Shown here: one piece after another, positions 36,801 to 44,248 of the stretch | How the letters are laid out: every line of letters starts with the position of its first letter | How positions within the stretch are numbered: the stretch's first letter is position 1 | Assembly (NCBI RefSeq): GCF_028765165.1 | Contig: NZ_JARADB010000015.1 | Location: 1 to 60,097, forward strand | DNA from: Paenibacillus sp. MAHUQ-63 | GTDB taxonomy: Bacteria; Bacillota; Bacilli; Paenibacillales; NBRC-103111 | Length of the DNA stretch: 60,097 nucleotides | Direction: 5' to 3' | The notes under the pieces: model-generated | Seen by the model: only the letters and a program-made list of their open reading frames with translations | The model's database searches: none | Told to the model about the DNA's origin: nothing | Translations under genes and position numbers: made by a program

Positions 36801-37371
36801 CCGGGATTTTACGTGTGCGATCGATACGAACGTAAATAATATCCTTCGCGTCCGTCTCAAGCTCCAACCACGCACCGCGGTTCGGAATGACCGTTGCGGT
36901 GTAAGTTTTTTTGCCGTTTTTATCCACTTTCGTGCTATAATAAACGCTAGGGGAACGAACGAGCTGGGAGACGATTACACGCTCCGCACCGTTAATAATG
37001 AACGTCCCCGTGTCGGTCATGATAGGGAAATCCCCCATGAACACTTCTTGTTCCTTGACCTCACCGGTTTCCTTATTAATCAAACGGACTTTGACTCTTA
37101 ACGGAGCCGCGTAAGTTACGTCGCGTTCCTTGGATTCATCAACCGAATACTTAGGATCGCCTAAGCTATAGTCAATAAACTCCAGTACCAGGTTACCTGT
37201 AAAATCCTGAATCGGGGAGATATCTTGAAACATCTCGCGTAATCCCTCTTCCAAAAACCACTCATACGATTTTTGCTGGATTTCAATCAGGTTTGGAATG
37301 CCCAGCACCTCATTAATTCGTGCATAAGTCCTGCGTTTACGTCGTCCAAATTGAACAAGATGTCCCGCCAA
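33832..37371 (-). CDS. rpoB: DNA-directed RNA polymerase beta subunit
   Basis: A 1179-residue beta subunit, lacking the large lineage insertions of proteobacterial RpoB. The rifampicin region ([29 protein letters not shown], given by its ends SQLSQFMDQ and [10 protein letters not shown]) has the wild-type residues, so rifampicin sensitivity is predicted at this site. The start is TTG 37371, about ten bases after GAGGGG, as for B. subtilis rpoB, which also uses TTG. The acidic C-terminal tail is typical of Bacillales. Confidence 0.99.
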   Translation of the reverse strand: [1179 protein letters not shown]

Positions 37372-37667
37372 CTTTCATTCACCCCTCAACTCTACTCAAT
37401 AAATAAAAAGAAGAAGAAAAACCTCGACCGACGTACACTCAGGACGCCTCCGTATTGGAGCCCGTCCGAATCGAGTGACTATATGGATGAAGATTTTTCC
37501 CTGTAATCAGTAATACTTCCAAATATTTCTTCCCATCCTGTTAGAATTTCCTAAAATTCAAACATTATACGTTACAAGTTCAAATTTTATTCATTCTGGA
37601 GGAAAAAAAGACTTGACATTTTTGTTAACTAAAGACATGTGTCCCATCTTAATACTGACATTTTTTA
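37372..37667 (-). promoter_or_regulatory. rpoB leader with hairpin
   Basis: About 290 bases of transcribed leader without a gene. A stable hairpin (GGACG...CTCC / GGAG...CGTCC) lies at 37442-37467, followed about 20 bases later by a pyrimidine-rich tract (TTTTTCTTCTTC) ending near the rpoB ribosome binding site. A second TATAAT (37564-37569) lacks a good -35. The combination could be an attenuator of rpoBC. Confidence 0.45.
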
Positions 37668-37696
37668 ATAATACCACATGTGAAAAGTCAAGTCAA
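37668..37696 (-). promoter_or_regulatory. sigma-A promoter of rpoBC
   Basis: TTGACT (37691-37696) and TATTAT (37668-37673) with a 17 bp spacer. A second overlapping TTGACT (37686-37691) is only 12 bp from the -10 and so probably not used. Confidence 0.75.
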
Positions 37697-37747
37697 ATAA
37701 ATTTCCACGACTGTCCGTTACATGGCTCGCCTTCAGGAGACAAAACT

Positions 37748-38344
37748 TCACTTCGTAGCTTTAAGAATCTTGTAACCTTTATCCTTGGAAACTTCGAGGA
37801 CCTCGCTATAGATCGACTCCAGCTTCTTCATCGCCGAAGGCGCTCCCTGCTTCTTCTGAATGACGACCCAGATCGAGCCGCCTTCCACTAGACAATCGTA
37901 AGCATCCGTGAATATACGATGTACGACTTCCTTACCGGCACGGATCGGCGGATTCGTCAACACAGCGTCGAAGCGCTGGTCCTTCACCTGCTCCAGGAGA
38001 TCGCTCTGCAGAATCGACACATTGGAGATGCCGTTGCGCCGCGCGTTTTCCGCGCTGAGCTCAACAGCCCGTTCATTAATGTCGACCATTGTCACATGCC
38101 CCTTCGGACATATCGCCGCAGCACTTAAACCAATCGGCCCGTACCCGCACCCGACATCCAGCACCCGGGCATCTTCCTTCAGCTGCATCGTTTCGATCAG
38201 AAGCTTGCTGCCATAATCCACGCCTTTTTTGGAGAAAACGCCGGCATCCGTCAGGAATGTATACGTCTTGCCACGCAGTACTTCTTGGGCTGCCTGAATA
38301 TCGCGCTTCGCCGTTGGACGCTGCGTATAATAATGCTCTGACAC
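37748..38344 (-). CDS. RsmC-like class I SAM-dependent methyltransferase (YbxB)
   Basis: A 198-residue methyltransferase matching B. subtilis YbxB between rplL and rpoB. The SAM-binding motif VLDVGCGYGPIGL lies at about 60-72, and the NPPIR motif at about 130-134 is the N6/N2-type catalytic signature. RsmC makes m2G1207 in 16S rRNA in E. coli; here the substrate is inferred. Only the C-terminal half of E. coli RsmC is represented. The start is GTG 38344 after GGAGGG. Confidence 0.9.
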   Translation of the reverse strand: MSEHYYTQRPTAKRDIQAAQEVLRGKTYTFLTDAGVFSKKGVDYGSKLLIETMQLKEDARVLDVGCGYGPIGLSAAAICPKGHVTMVDINERAVELSAENARRNGISNVSILQSDLLEQVKDQRFDAVLTNPPIRAGKEVVHRIFTDAYDCLVEGGSIWVVIQKKQGAPSAMKKLESIYSEVLEVSKDKGYKILKATK

Positions 38345-38433
38345 GCTAAGATTCCCTCCTCTTTTTTTACCTATAGGAAAATCTATAACTCAAGAGCGTT
38401 CCTAAGGCTTTCCTAAGGGCAAAAACTTAGGTT

Positions 38434-38468
38434 AAAAAAACCTCTTGAAGGCAAGCTTCAAGAGGTTT
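38434..38468 (-). terminator. terminator after rplJ-rplL
   Basis: A near-perfect hairpin on the minus strand (AAACCTCTTGAAGC...CTTCAAGAGGTTT) followed by seven Ts, 14 bp after the rplL stop. Some readthrough to the methyltransferase gene is possible. Confidence 0.9.
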
Positions 38469-38481
38469 CCTACAGAAGAAA

Positions 38482-38847
38482 TTACTTAACTTCAACAGTT
38501 GCGCCAGCTTCAGTAAGCTTAGCTTTAACAGCTTCTGCTTCTTCGGAGCTAACTTTTTCTTTGATTGGTTTTGGAGCGCCGTCAACCAAGTCTTTCGCTT
38601 CTTTCAGGCCAAGACCTGTGATTTCGCGAACTACTTTGATTACGTTGATTTTGGAAGCACCAGCGTTAGTCAAGATAACATCAAACTCAGTTTGAGCTTC
38701 TTCAACTGCTGCTGCTGCGCCACCGCCAACTGCTACTGGAGCAGCTGCTGTTACGCCAAACTCTTCTTCAATTGCTTTAACCAGGTCGTTCAATTCCAAG
38801 ATTGTCATGCCTTTGATTGCTTCTAGGATCGTTGCATTTGTGCTCAT
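38482..38847 (-). CDS. rplL: 50S ribosomal protein L7/L12
   Basis: A 121-residue stalk protein. It has the N-terminal dimer helix (ATILEAIKGMTILELNDLVKAIE as a whole, residues 5-27), an Ala/Gly-rich hinge (residues 33-50) and the C-terminal factor-binding domain (LKEAKDLVDGAPKPIKE). It recruits EF-Tu, EF-G and IF2. Confidence 0.99.
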   Translation of the reverse strand: MSTNATILEAIKGMTILELNDLVKAIEEEFGVTAAAPVAVGGGAAAAVEEAQTEFDVILTNAGASKINVIKVVREITGLGLKEAKDLVDGAPKPIKEKVSSEEAEAVKAKLTEAGATVEVK

Positions 38848-38898
38848 GGTTAAACCTCCGTTATCATTAATAAATTTAGTTGTTTTTGTAAAACAAAA

Positions 38899-39408
38899 TT
38901 AAGCTTGACCTTCAGCTTCTTTTTTCTCAGCAACTGCTTTAACAGCAAGTGCAAAGTTACGAACAGGAGCTTGAAGAACGCTAAGCAACATGGAGAGAAG
39001 ACCATCTCTGGATGGAAGCTCAGCAAGTGCCTTGATTTGATCGTATCCAACTACGCGGCCTTCGACCACGCCAGCTTTCACGCTCAACTGATCATTCTTT
39101 TTAGCAAATTCAGTCAAGATTTTCGCAGGAGAGATCAAGTCGTCTTTGCTGAAAGCAATAGCTGTAGGACCAGTTAAGTACTCATCCAATTCAGTCAGCT
39201 CAGCTTGAGCAGTAGCGCGTCTTGCCAAGGAGTTCTTAAGAACTGTAAATTCGATGCCAGCTTCACGTAAGCTCTTACGCAGCTGAGTTACTTGAGCTAC
39301 GTTCAAACCACGGTAATCTGCTACGATTGTACAAGTGCTAGCTTTAAACTTCTCAGTTACTTCAGCTACCGCTTGTTGTTTCTCTGCAAGGATTTTCGCG
39401 TTTGCCAT
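38899..39408 (-). CDS. rplJ: 50S ribosomal protein L10
   Basis: A 169-residue L10, the base of the L7/L12 stalk. N-terminal NAKILAEKQQAVAEV and the C-terminal L12-binding helix are visible. ATG 39408 is the start, six bases after GAGG; GTG 39420 overlaps that site. It is preceded by an L10 autoregulatory leader. Confidence 0.98.
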   Translation of the reverse strand: MANAKILAEKQQAVAEVTEKFKASTCTIVADYRGLNVAQVTQLRKSLREAGIEFTVLKNSLARRATAQAELTELDEYLTGPTAIAFSKDDLISPAKILTEFAKKNDQLSVKAGVVEGRVVGYDQIKALAELPSRDGLLSMLLSVLQAPVRNFALAVKAVAEKKEAEGQA

Positions 39409-39634
39409 AGTACACCTCACTTCTTATGCATTTATGTTTCAAGTTCGCAAACAGTAGGAGCATCAGCATTCCTTATATACAATAAGAAATGCCTTCGTAG
39501 ACGCTACGAAGGCATGATTTGTTCACTTTTTCCCTGACGTTTCAAAGAAATCGCTATATATATCATAACACCTCGGTAGGAAATTAAGCTCGTGGCACCT
39601 ACTGTCTACGGTTTGCATATTCATTTTTAGGACC
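39409..39634 (-). promoter_or_regulatory. L10 leader (autoregulatory RNA) with attenuator hairpin
   Basis: On the minus strand, CCGTAGACAGTAGGTGCC (39594-39611) and CTTAATTTCCTACCGAGG (39571-39588) are the conserved core of the Bacillus L10 leader, where L10(L12)4 binds. Downstream is a strong 27-base hairpin (39489-39515, ATGCCTTCGTAG...CTACGAAGGCAT) followed by TTTCTTATT. This arrangement suggests L10 feedback through premature termination. Confidence 0.85.
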
Positions 39635-39640
39635 TTTGAT

Positions 39641-39669
39641 AGAGTATCACGACCAGTAACCGAAGTCAA
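39641..39669 (-). promoter_or_regulatory. promoter of rplJ-rplL
   Basis: TTGACT (39664-39669), 17 bp spacer, TACTCT (39641-39646) with an upstream TGA, an extended -10. It lies immediately after the rplA gene. Confidence 0.65.
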
Positions 39670-39683
39670 CTGGAAGCTATTAC

Positions 39684-40376
39684 TTATCTGAAGGAGTTTA
39701 CGTTCACGCGAACACTTGGTCCCATTGTCGAGGATACAGCAATGTTTTTCAGGTATACACCTTTAGCAGCTGCCGGTTTCGCTCTAACAAGCGCATCAAC
39801 CAATGCTTTGAAGTTCTCGTTCAACTTGTCAGCATCGAAAGATACTTTACCAAGCGGAGCATGGATTTGACCTGCTTTATCAAGACGGTACTCGATTTTA
39901 CCAGCTTTGATCTCCTGAACAGCTTTGGTAACGTCGAAAGTAACTGTTCCTGCTTTAGGGTTTGGCATCAAACCTTTACCCCCGAGGATACGACCCAGTT
40001 TACCAACTTCGCTCATCATGTCTGGAGTAGCTACGCAAACGTCGAATTCGAACCAACCTTGTTGAATTTTGTTGATCATGTCTGCATCACCAACAAAATC
40101 TGCACCAGCCGCTTCAGCTTCTTTCGCTTTCTCGCCTTTGGCAAATACAAGCACGCGTTTTGTTTTACCAGTACCGTGTGGAAGTACAACGACACCACGA
40201 ACAGCCTGGTCTTGTTTTCTTGGGTCTACACCCAGACGAACTGCAACATCTACAGTTTCATCGAATTTAGCAGGAGCTGTCTTCTTAACAAGCTCGATTG
40301 CTTCTGACGGATCGTACAAGGTTTCAGCGTTAACAAGCTGAGCTACCTCGCGGTATTTTTTACCGTGTTTAGGCAT
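39684..40376 (-). CDS. rplA: 50S ribosomal protein L1
   Basis: A 230-residue L1, the E-site stalk protein and translational repressor of its own operon in E. coli. MPKHGKKY N terminus, the GTGKTKRVLVFAKG motif and MPNPKAGTVT are visible. The hairpin just upstream looks like an L1 binding site. Confidence 0.99.
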   Translation of the reverse strand: MPKHGKKYREVAQLVNAETLYDPSEAIELVKKTAPAKFDETVDVAVRLGVDPRKQDQAVRGVVVLPHGTGKTKRVLVFAKGEKAKEAEAAGADFVGDADMINKIQQGWFEFDVCVATPDMMSEVGKLGRILGGKGLMPNPKAGTVTFDVTKAVQEIKAGKIEYRLDKAGQIHAPLGKVSFDADKLNENFKALVDALVRAKPAAAKGVYLKNIAVSSTMGPSVRVNVNSFR

Positions 40377-40394
40377 AATCTATAATCCTCCTTA

Positions 40395-40420
40395 GTGGTA
40401 TTAGCGGATAATCCTCCCAC
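40395..40420 (-). promoter_or_regulatory. candidate L1-binding hairpin before rplA
   Basis: The minus strand reads GTGG-GAGG-ATTA-TCCGC-TAAT-A-CCAC: two short helices (GTGG/CCAC and ATTA/TAAT) with an asymmetric GAGG/A internal loop. That is the form of the L1 site in 23S rRNA and in the E. coli L11 operon mRNA. It ends two bases before the rplA Shine-Dalgarno (40387-40393), so binding could block translation. Confidence 0.5.
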
Positions 40421-40493
40421 CGAGCGACCTTGAAGTTTTCGCGGAAAACCTCTTCATAAGCCCGTGGCTTAAACAGTCGCATTCCTTGCGGAA

Positions 40494-40919
40494 TTAATCT
40501 TCGATGACGATTCCCATGCTGCGAGCAGTACCTTCAACCATACGCATTGCAGCCTCAACGGATGCAGCATTCAGGTCAGGCATTTTTTGCTCAGCGATTT
40601 CACGAACTTTTGCACGTTTCACAGTTGCAACTTTCTTTTTGTTAGGTTCGCCGGATCCTTTTTCGATACCAGCAACGACGCGAAGAAGAACTGCAGCCGG
40701 AGGCGTTTTGGTGATGAATGTAAAGGAGCGATCCTCGAAAACTGTGATTTCAACCGGAATAATCAGGCCTACTTGATCAGCAGTACGAGCATTGAACTCT
40801 TTACAGAAAGCCATAATGTTCACACCTGCTTGACCCAGAGCTGGACCGATCGGTGGTGCTGGATTTGCTTTCGCAGCTTGAACTTGAAGCTTAACCACTT
40901 TAATTACCTTTTTTGCCAT
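40494..40919 (-). CDS. rplK: 50S ribosomal protein L11
   Basis: A 141-residue L11 of the GTPase centre, needed for RelA-type sensing of uncharged tRNA and the thiostrepton site. The proline-rich KANPAPPIGPALGQAGVNIM N terminus is intact. ATG 40919 lies eight bases after GGAGG; GTG 40928 overlaps it. Confidence 0.98.
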   Translation of the reverse strand: MAKKVIKVVKLQVQAAKANPAPPIGPALGQAGVNIMAFCKEFNARTADQVGLIIPVEITVFEDRSFTFITKTPPAAVLLRVVAGIEKGSGEPNKKKVATVKRAKVREIAEQKMPDLNAASVEAAMRMVEGTARSMGIVIED

Positions 40920-40933
40920 GATAGACACCTCCT

Positions 40934-40983
40934 GTGTATAATATAGATCCCACTAACGAAGGTCTATCCCGAGGAATAGACCT
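40934..40983 (-). promoter_or_regulatory. hairpins in the nusG-rplK gap
   Basis: A hairpin AGGTCTAT...ATAGACCT (40960-40983) has no T tract and so is not an obvious terminator. It is followed by GTGGGATC-TATA-TTATACAC (40934-40953), which again resembles an L1 site next to the rplK ribosome binding site, though with a weaker stem. Confidence 0.35.
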
Positions 40984-41009
40984 GGTAGAAACCCTTGGTT
41001 GTCTTAGTT

Positions 41010-41543
41010 CTATAGCTTTTCCACTTGGTCGAAATCGAGCTCAAGCGGGGTTTCCCTACCAAACATGTTGACATGCACCTTAAGTTTACCCTTGTCCGCC
41101 ACAATTTCTTCAACAGAGCCGACAAAGTTTGCGAAAGGTCCCACCTTGACGCGTACGGTTTCTTTGAGTTCGAAGTCGATCTTCGCCTTCGGCTCTTCCA
41201 TCCCCATATGCTTCAAAATAGATTCAACTTCCTCAGGTAACAATGCAGTCGGTTTAGAGCCGGATCCCGTAGATCCTACGAATCCGGTAACTCCTGGCGT
41301 GTTTCGAACGACATACCAAGAGTCATCCGTTTGAATCATTTCGACGAGAACGTAGCCCGGGTAAACTTTGCGCATGACAACTTTCTTCTTGCCATCCTTG
41401 TTCACCAGTTCCTCTTCCATCGGCACGAGCACGCGGAAGATCTTATCCGTCATCTCCATGGATTCAACACGTTTCTCCAGGTTGGCTTTCACTTTGTTTT
41501 CATACCCTGAATAGGTATGTACGACGTACCATCTTTTTTCCAT
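41010..41543 (-). CDS. nusG: transcription termination/antitermination protein NusG
   Basis: A 177-residue NusG, same length as in B. subtilis: the NGN domain (about 1-110, KRWYVVHTYSGYE) binds the RNA polymerase clamp, and the C-terminal KOW domain (VRVKVGPFANFVG) binds S10 or Rho. In Bacillus it also promotes pausing. ATG 41543 sits eight bases after AGGTGA; GTG 41555 lies in that site. Confidence 0.98.
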   Translation of the reverse strand: MEKRWYVVHTYSGYENKVKANLEKRVESMEMTDKIFRVLVPMEEELVNKDGKKKVVMRKVYPGYVLVEMIQTDDSWYVVRNTPGVTGFVGSTGSGSKPTALLPEEVESILKHMGMEEPKAKIDFELKETVRVKVGPFANFVGSVEEIVADKGKLKVHVNMFGRETPLELDFDQVEKL

Positions 41544-41569
41544 GAATAAATTCACCTATAGTCCTGTTT

Positions 41570-41782
41570 TTATTTAAAAACAAGGCGCAGCAACTCAGAA
41601 ATTCCAAGATCCAACACAAAAAAATAAACAGCGACAAAAGCTACCGTTCCCAATACGACAAGCGTATAGGTGATCATCTCTTTGCGGCTTGGCCACTTGA
41701 CCTTTTTGAGTTCTGACCAGCTGTCGGTGAAGAAGGAAAAAGTGGATCCGAAGCTTTGTCTCATTCTAGCCAAGAACCCCAC
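41570..41782 (-). CDS. secE: protein translocase subunit SecE
   Basis: A 70-residue short SecE with the conserved cytosolic amphipathic helix (SELKKVKWPSRKEM) and a single membrane helix (about 38-60). It clamps SecY. The start is GTG 41782, eight bases after GGAGG. Confidence 0.97.
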   Translation of the reverse strand: MGFLARMRQSFGSTFSFFTDSWSELKKVKWPSRKEMITYTLVVLGTVAFVAVYFFVLDLGISELLRLVFK

Positions 41783-41801
41783 AAACTACACCTCCAAAGA
41801 A

Positions 41802-41951
41802 CTACCTAGTCTCGCGATGAGCAGTATGTTCATTGCAAAATTTGCAATATTTCTTCAACTCAATACGGTCGGGATTGTTGCGCTTATTTTTAGTGGATGC
41901 ATAGTTTCTTTGTTTGCAATTTGTGCACGCTAATGTGATGATGACCCGCAT
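41802..41951 (-). CDS. rpmG: 50S ribosomal protein L33, zinc-binding type
   Basis: A 49-residue L33 read directly from the minus strand: begins MRVIITLACTNCK, ends HTAHRETR. Cys9, Cys12, Cys36 and Cys39 form the zinc ribbon, so this is the zinc type. ATG 41951 follows AGGAGG by eight bases. Genes rpmG-secE-nusG form the conserved trio. Confidence 0.95.
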   Translation of the reverse strand: MRVIITLACTNCKQRNYASTKNKRNNPDRIELKKYCKFCNEHTAHRETR

Positions 41952-42035
41952 GATGTACACCTCCTACAGACACGTTCTAATTAAAGCCCTTCGAAGCGCG
42001 TCAAAAAGAAAGCGACTTTTAGGGCTACCTGAAAT

Positions 42036-42065
42036 ACTTTATCACAACCCGCAACGGAGTGTCAA
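42036..42065 (-). promoter_or_regulatory. promoter of rpmG-secE-nusG
   Basis: TTGACA (42060-42065) and TAAAGT (42036-42041) with an 18 bp spacer. The leader of about 80 bases contains AGCCCT...AGGGCT, able to form a hairpin before the rpmG ribosome binding site. Confidence 0.65.
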
Positions 42066-42135
42066 GGCGCTGTCTCACAATTGCGAGAGTATCACCAGTA
42101 TTGACGGCTCGCTGCGTTGTTAAACCTCTTACAAA

Positions 42136-42177
42136 CAAAACACCCGCGGCGCCTGGTAGGAACCCAGAAACCGCGGG
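42136..42177 (-). terminator. terminator after sigH
   Basis: A GC-rich hairpin CCCGCGG...CCGCGGG on the minus strand followed by TGTTTTGTTTG, directly after the sigH stop. It separates sigH from rpmG. Confidence 0.85.
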
Positions 42178-42182
42178 ACATT

Positions 42183-42830
42183 CTACAAATCTCTAACTTC
42201 CAAATAGCGTTCCAGCTTGCGTTTGACACGTTGAAGAGCATTATCAATCGACTTAACATGGCGATCCAAATCCACCGCAATCTCTTGGTAGGATCTGCCA
42301 TCCAAATAGAGCATAAGAACCCTACGTTCCAAGTCGCTCAATATTTCTCCCATTTTATCTTCAAGACCTGTAAATTCCTCTTGATTGATCACAAGCTCCT
42401 CAGGATCAGTGACCCTGGAACCGCTAATGACGTCAAGCAGCGTTCGATCAGAATCTTCATCATAGATAGGCTTGTCCAATGATACGTAGGAATTAAGAGG
42501 TATGTGCTTCTGACGCGTTGCCGTCTTAATAGCCGTGATGATCTGTCGAGTAATGCACAGCTCAGCAAAGGCTTTGAATGAAGCAAGCTTGTCTCCTCGG
42601 AAGTCGCGGATAGATTTATATAAACCTATCATGCCTTCCTGCACAATATCTTCTCGGTCTGCACCTATCAAAAAATAAGAACGTGCTTTGGCACGCACAA
42701 AATTCTTATATTTATTGATAAGGTATTCCAAAGCTTCGCTACTGCCTTCTCGGACTGCCTCGACAATGTCTTCATCTGGCTTGAGGTCATAATCGTACAT
42801 TCTCAGTTCTTTGAGGTCGACACTCACCAA
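42183..42830 (-). CDS. sigH: RNA polymerase sigma-H factor
   Basis: A 215-residue sigma-70 family factor closely like B. subtilis SigH, which drives early sporulation and competence genes. Region 2 is clear (FVRAKARSYFLIGADREDIVQEGMIGLYKSI, given by its ends FVRAKARSYF and EGMIGLYKSI) and region 4 has the helix-turn-helix DGRSYQEIAVDLDRHVKSID. GTG 42830 is eight bases after GGAGG; TTG 42833 is one codon earlier. No promoter was found directly upstream; readthrough from rae1 (gap 117 bp) is possible. Confidence 0.96.
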   Translation of the reverse strand: MVSVDLKELRMYDYDLKPDEDIVEAVREGSSEALEYLINKYKNFVRAKARSYFLIGADREDIVQEGMIGLYKSIRDFRGDKLASFKAFAELCITRQIITAIKTATRQKHIPLNSYVSLDKPIYDEDSDRTLLDVISGSRVTDPEELVINQEEFTGLEDKMGEILSDLERRVLMLYLDGRSYQEIAVDLDRHVKSIDNALQRVKRKLERYLEVRDL

Positions 42831-42947
42831 CAATCCCTCCGGCCTGCAGGACTACCCAGATTCACATTAAAAGTTTAGGTTAAGTATACATGATGAAATC
42901 TCACACCGTCAACGGGGAAGCCCACCATTTCTAGCATTTGGATGGAC

Positions 42948-43460
42948 TTACTCCCCTCTTCGCCATCGTTCGAACTGCGCCTTGAGCTCTCCGCTCAGCT
43001 TCCCCTCGAACGGATTGCGCTTCGTAGAAACCTCGGGTTTAATGCGTTCTCTAACCTCTTTGCGATTTTGCTTGATCTTAACGAGCAATTCGCCGGCCGG
43101 CAGCCGGAGAGCCCCCTTGCCGAAGATGACATGCTGTTCGATCATATCGGAAGTAGCGACATAGATTTGTCTGCGCCTTCCCATCAGATTCGTTACCAGC
43201 CGCTCGATCCGTTCGTCTGCGGTTTCCTTCTCCTTGGTGTAAAGCACGTTCAGCTTGCTTTGAACATATTTTTTCCCGAGTCCAGGAACCATATAAGCAT
43301 CAAATACGAGATAGACCTTCATCCCGGAGTAAGACTGATATTCGGCCAGCATATGAATGAGCTTGTCTCGAGCACCTTCCAAATCCGTATCCTTCAGCTT
43401 ATTCAGCTCCGGCCATGCGCCAATGATATTATAGCCGTCTACGATCAGGAATTCTTCCAT
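42948..43460 (-). CDS. rae1: NYN-domain ribosome-dependent mRNA endoribonuclease Rae1 (YacP)
   Basis: A 170-residue NYN/PIN-like nuclease resembling B. subtilis YacP/Rae1, which cuts certain mRNAs inside the ribosomal A site in a translation-dependent way. Acidic residues include Asp8 (IVDGYNIIG) and Asp in VFDAYMVPG and VATSDMIEQ. It lies 5 bp after rlmB, the same order as in B. subtilis. Confidence 0.92.
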   Translation of the reverse strand: MEEFLIVDGYNIIGAWPELNKLKDTDLEGARDKLIHMLAEYQSYSGMKVYLVFDAYMVPGLGKKYVQSKLNVLYTKEKETADERIERLVTNLMGRRRQIYVATSDMIEQHVIFGKGALRLPAGELLVKIKQNRKEVRERIKPEVSTKRNPFEGKLSGELKAQFERWRRGE

Positions 43461-43465
43461 CGGCC

Positions 43466-44206
43466 TTAGCTCTGATGACGTTGCCGAACCACTTCATACA
43501 TGAGAACCCCCGCGGCGACGGAAGCGTTCAAGGAATTCACGTGTCCCGCCATAGGCAGCTTCACCAGGAAGTCGCACTTCTCTTTGATCAGCCTGCCCAC
43601 GCCTTTGCCCTCATTACCGATTACAAGCGCAATCGGCATGTTGAAATTAGCTTTATACACATCTTGAGCTGCGGTAACATCCGTTCCTGCAACCCATACC
43701 CCTTGCTCTTTCAGCTGTTCGATCGTTTGCGCAATATTCGTTACACGGGCAACAGGAACGTATTCCACGGCGCCTGCGGAGGTTTTGGAAACCGTTGCCG
43801 TCAGACCGACCGAACGCCTCTTCGGAATGATGACCCCATGAACTCCCGTACAATCCGCCGTCCGCAGAATCGAACCCAAATTATGAGGGTCTTCGATCTC
43901 ATCCAGAATCAGGATAAACGGATCCTGTCCCAGCGATTTCGCCTTAGCAATAATTTCTTCGACTTCCACATAAGCATAGGCCGCTACTTGGGCGATAACC
44001 CCTTGGTGCTGCAGCCCTTCCACCATTTGGTCAAGCTTGCGCTTGTCCGTAAATTGCACCAAAATACCCAAATTTTTGGCTTCCGCCACGATTGGGCCGG
44101 CAAACTGCTTCTGCGCATTCTCAGCTATCCAGATTTTGTTGATCGTCCGGCCGGCGCGAATGGCCTCCATGACGGAGTGCTTCCCGCCAATATATTCTTC
44201 TTCCAT
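43466..44206 (-). CDS. rlmB: 23S rRNA (guanosine-2'-O-)-methyltransferase RlmB
   Basis: A 246-residue SpoU/TrmH-type enzyme with an N-terminal substrate-binding domain (GGKHSVMEAIRAGR) and a trefoil-knot catalytic domain with the motifs ILDEIEDPHNLGS, GNEGKGV and SLNASVAAGVLMYE. ATG 44206 follows AGGAGG by seven bases; the frame to 44239 is upstream of it. The target (G2251 in E. coli) is inferred from family. Confidence 0.95.
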   Translation of the reverse strand: MEEEYIGGKHSVMEAIRAGRTINKIWIAENAQKQFAGPIVAEAKNLGILVQFTDKRKLDQMVEGLQHQGVIAQVAAYAYVEVEEIIAKAKSLGQDPFILILDEIEDPHNLGSILRTADCTGVHGVIIPKRRSVGLTATVSKTSAGAVEYVPVARVTNIAQTIEQLKEQGVWVAGTDVTAAQDVYKANFNMPIALVIGNEGKGVGRLIKEKCDFLVKLPMAGHVNSLNASVAAGVLMYEVVRQRHQS

Positions 44207-44248
44207 CCTTTTTCCTCCTAAAAATTCCGCTGCTGACAAAACTTACAT

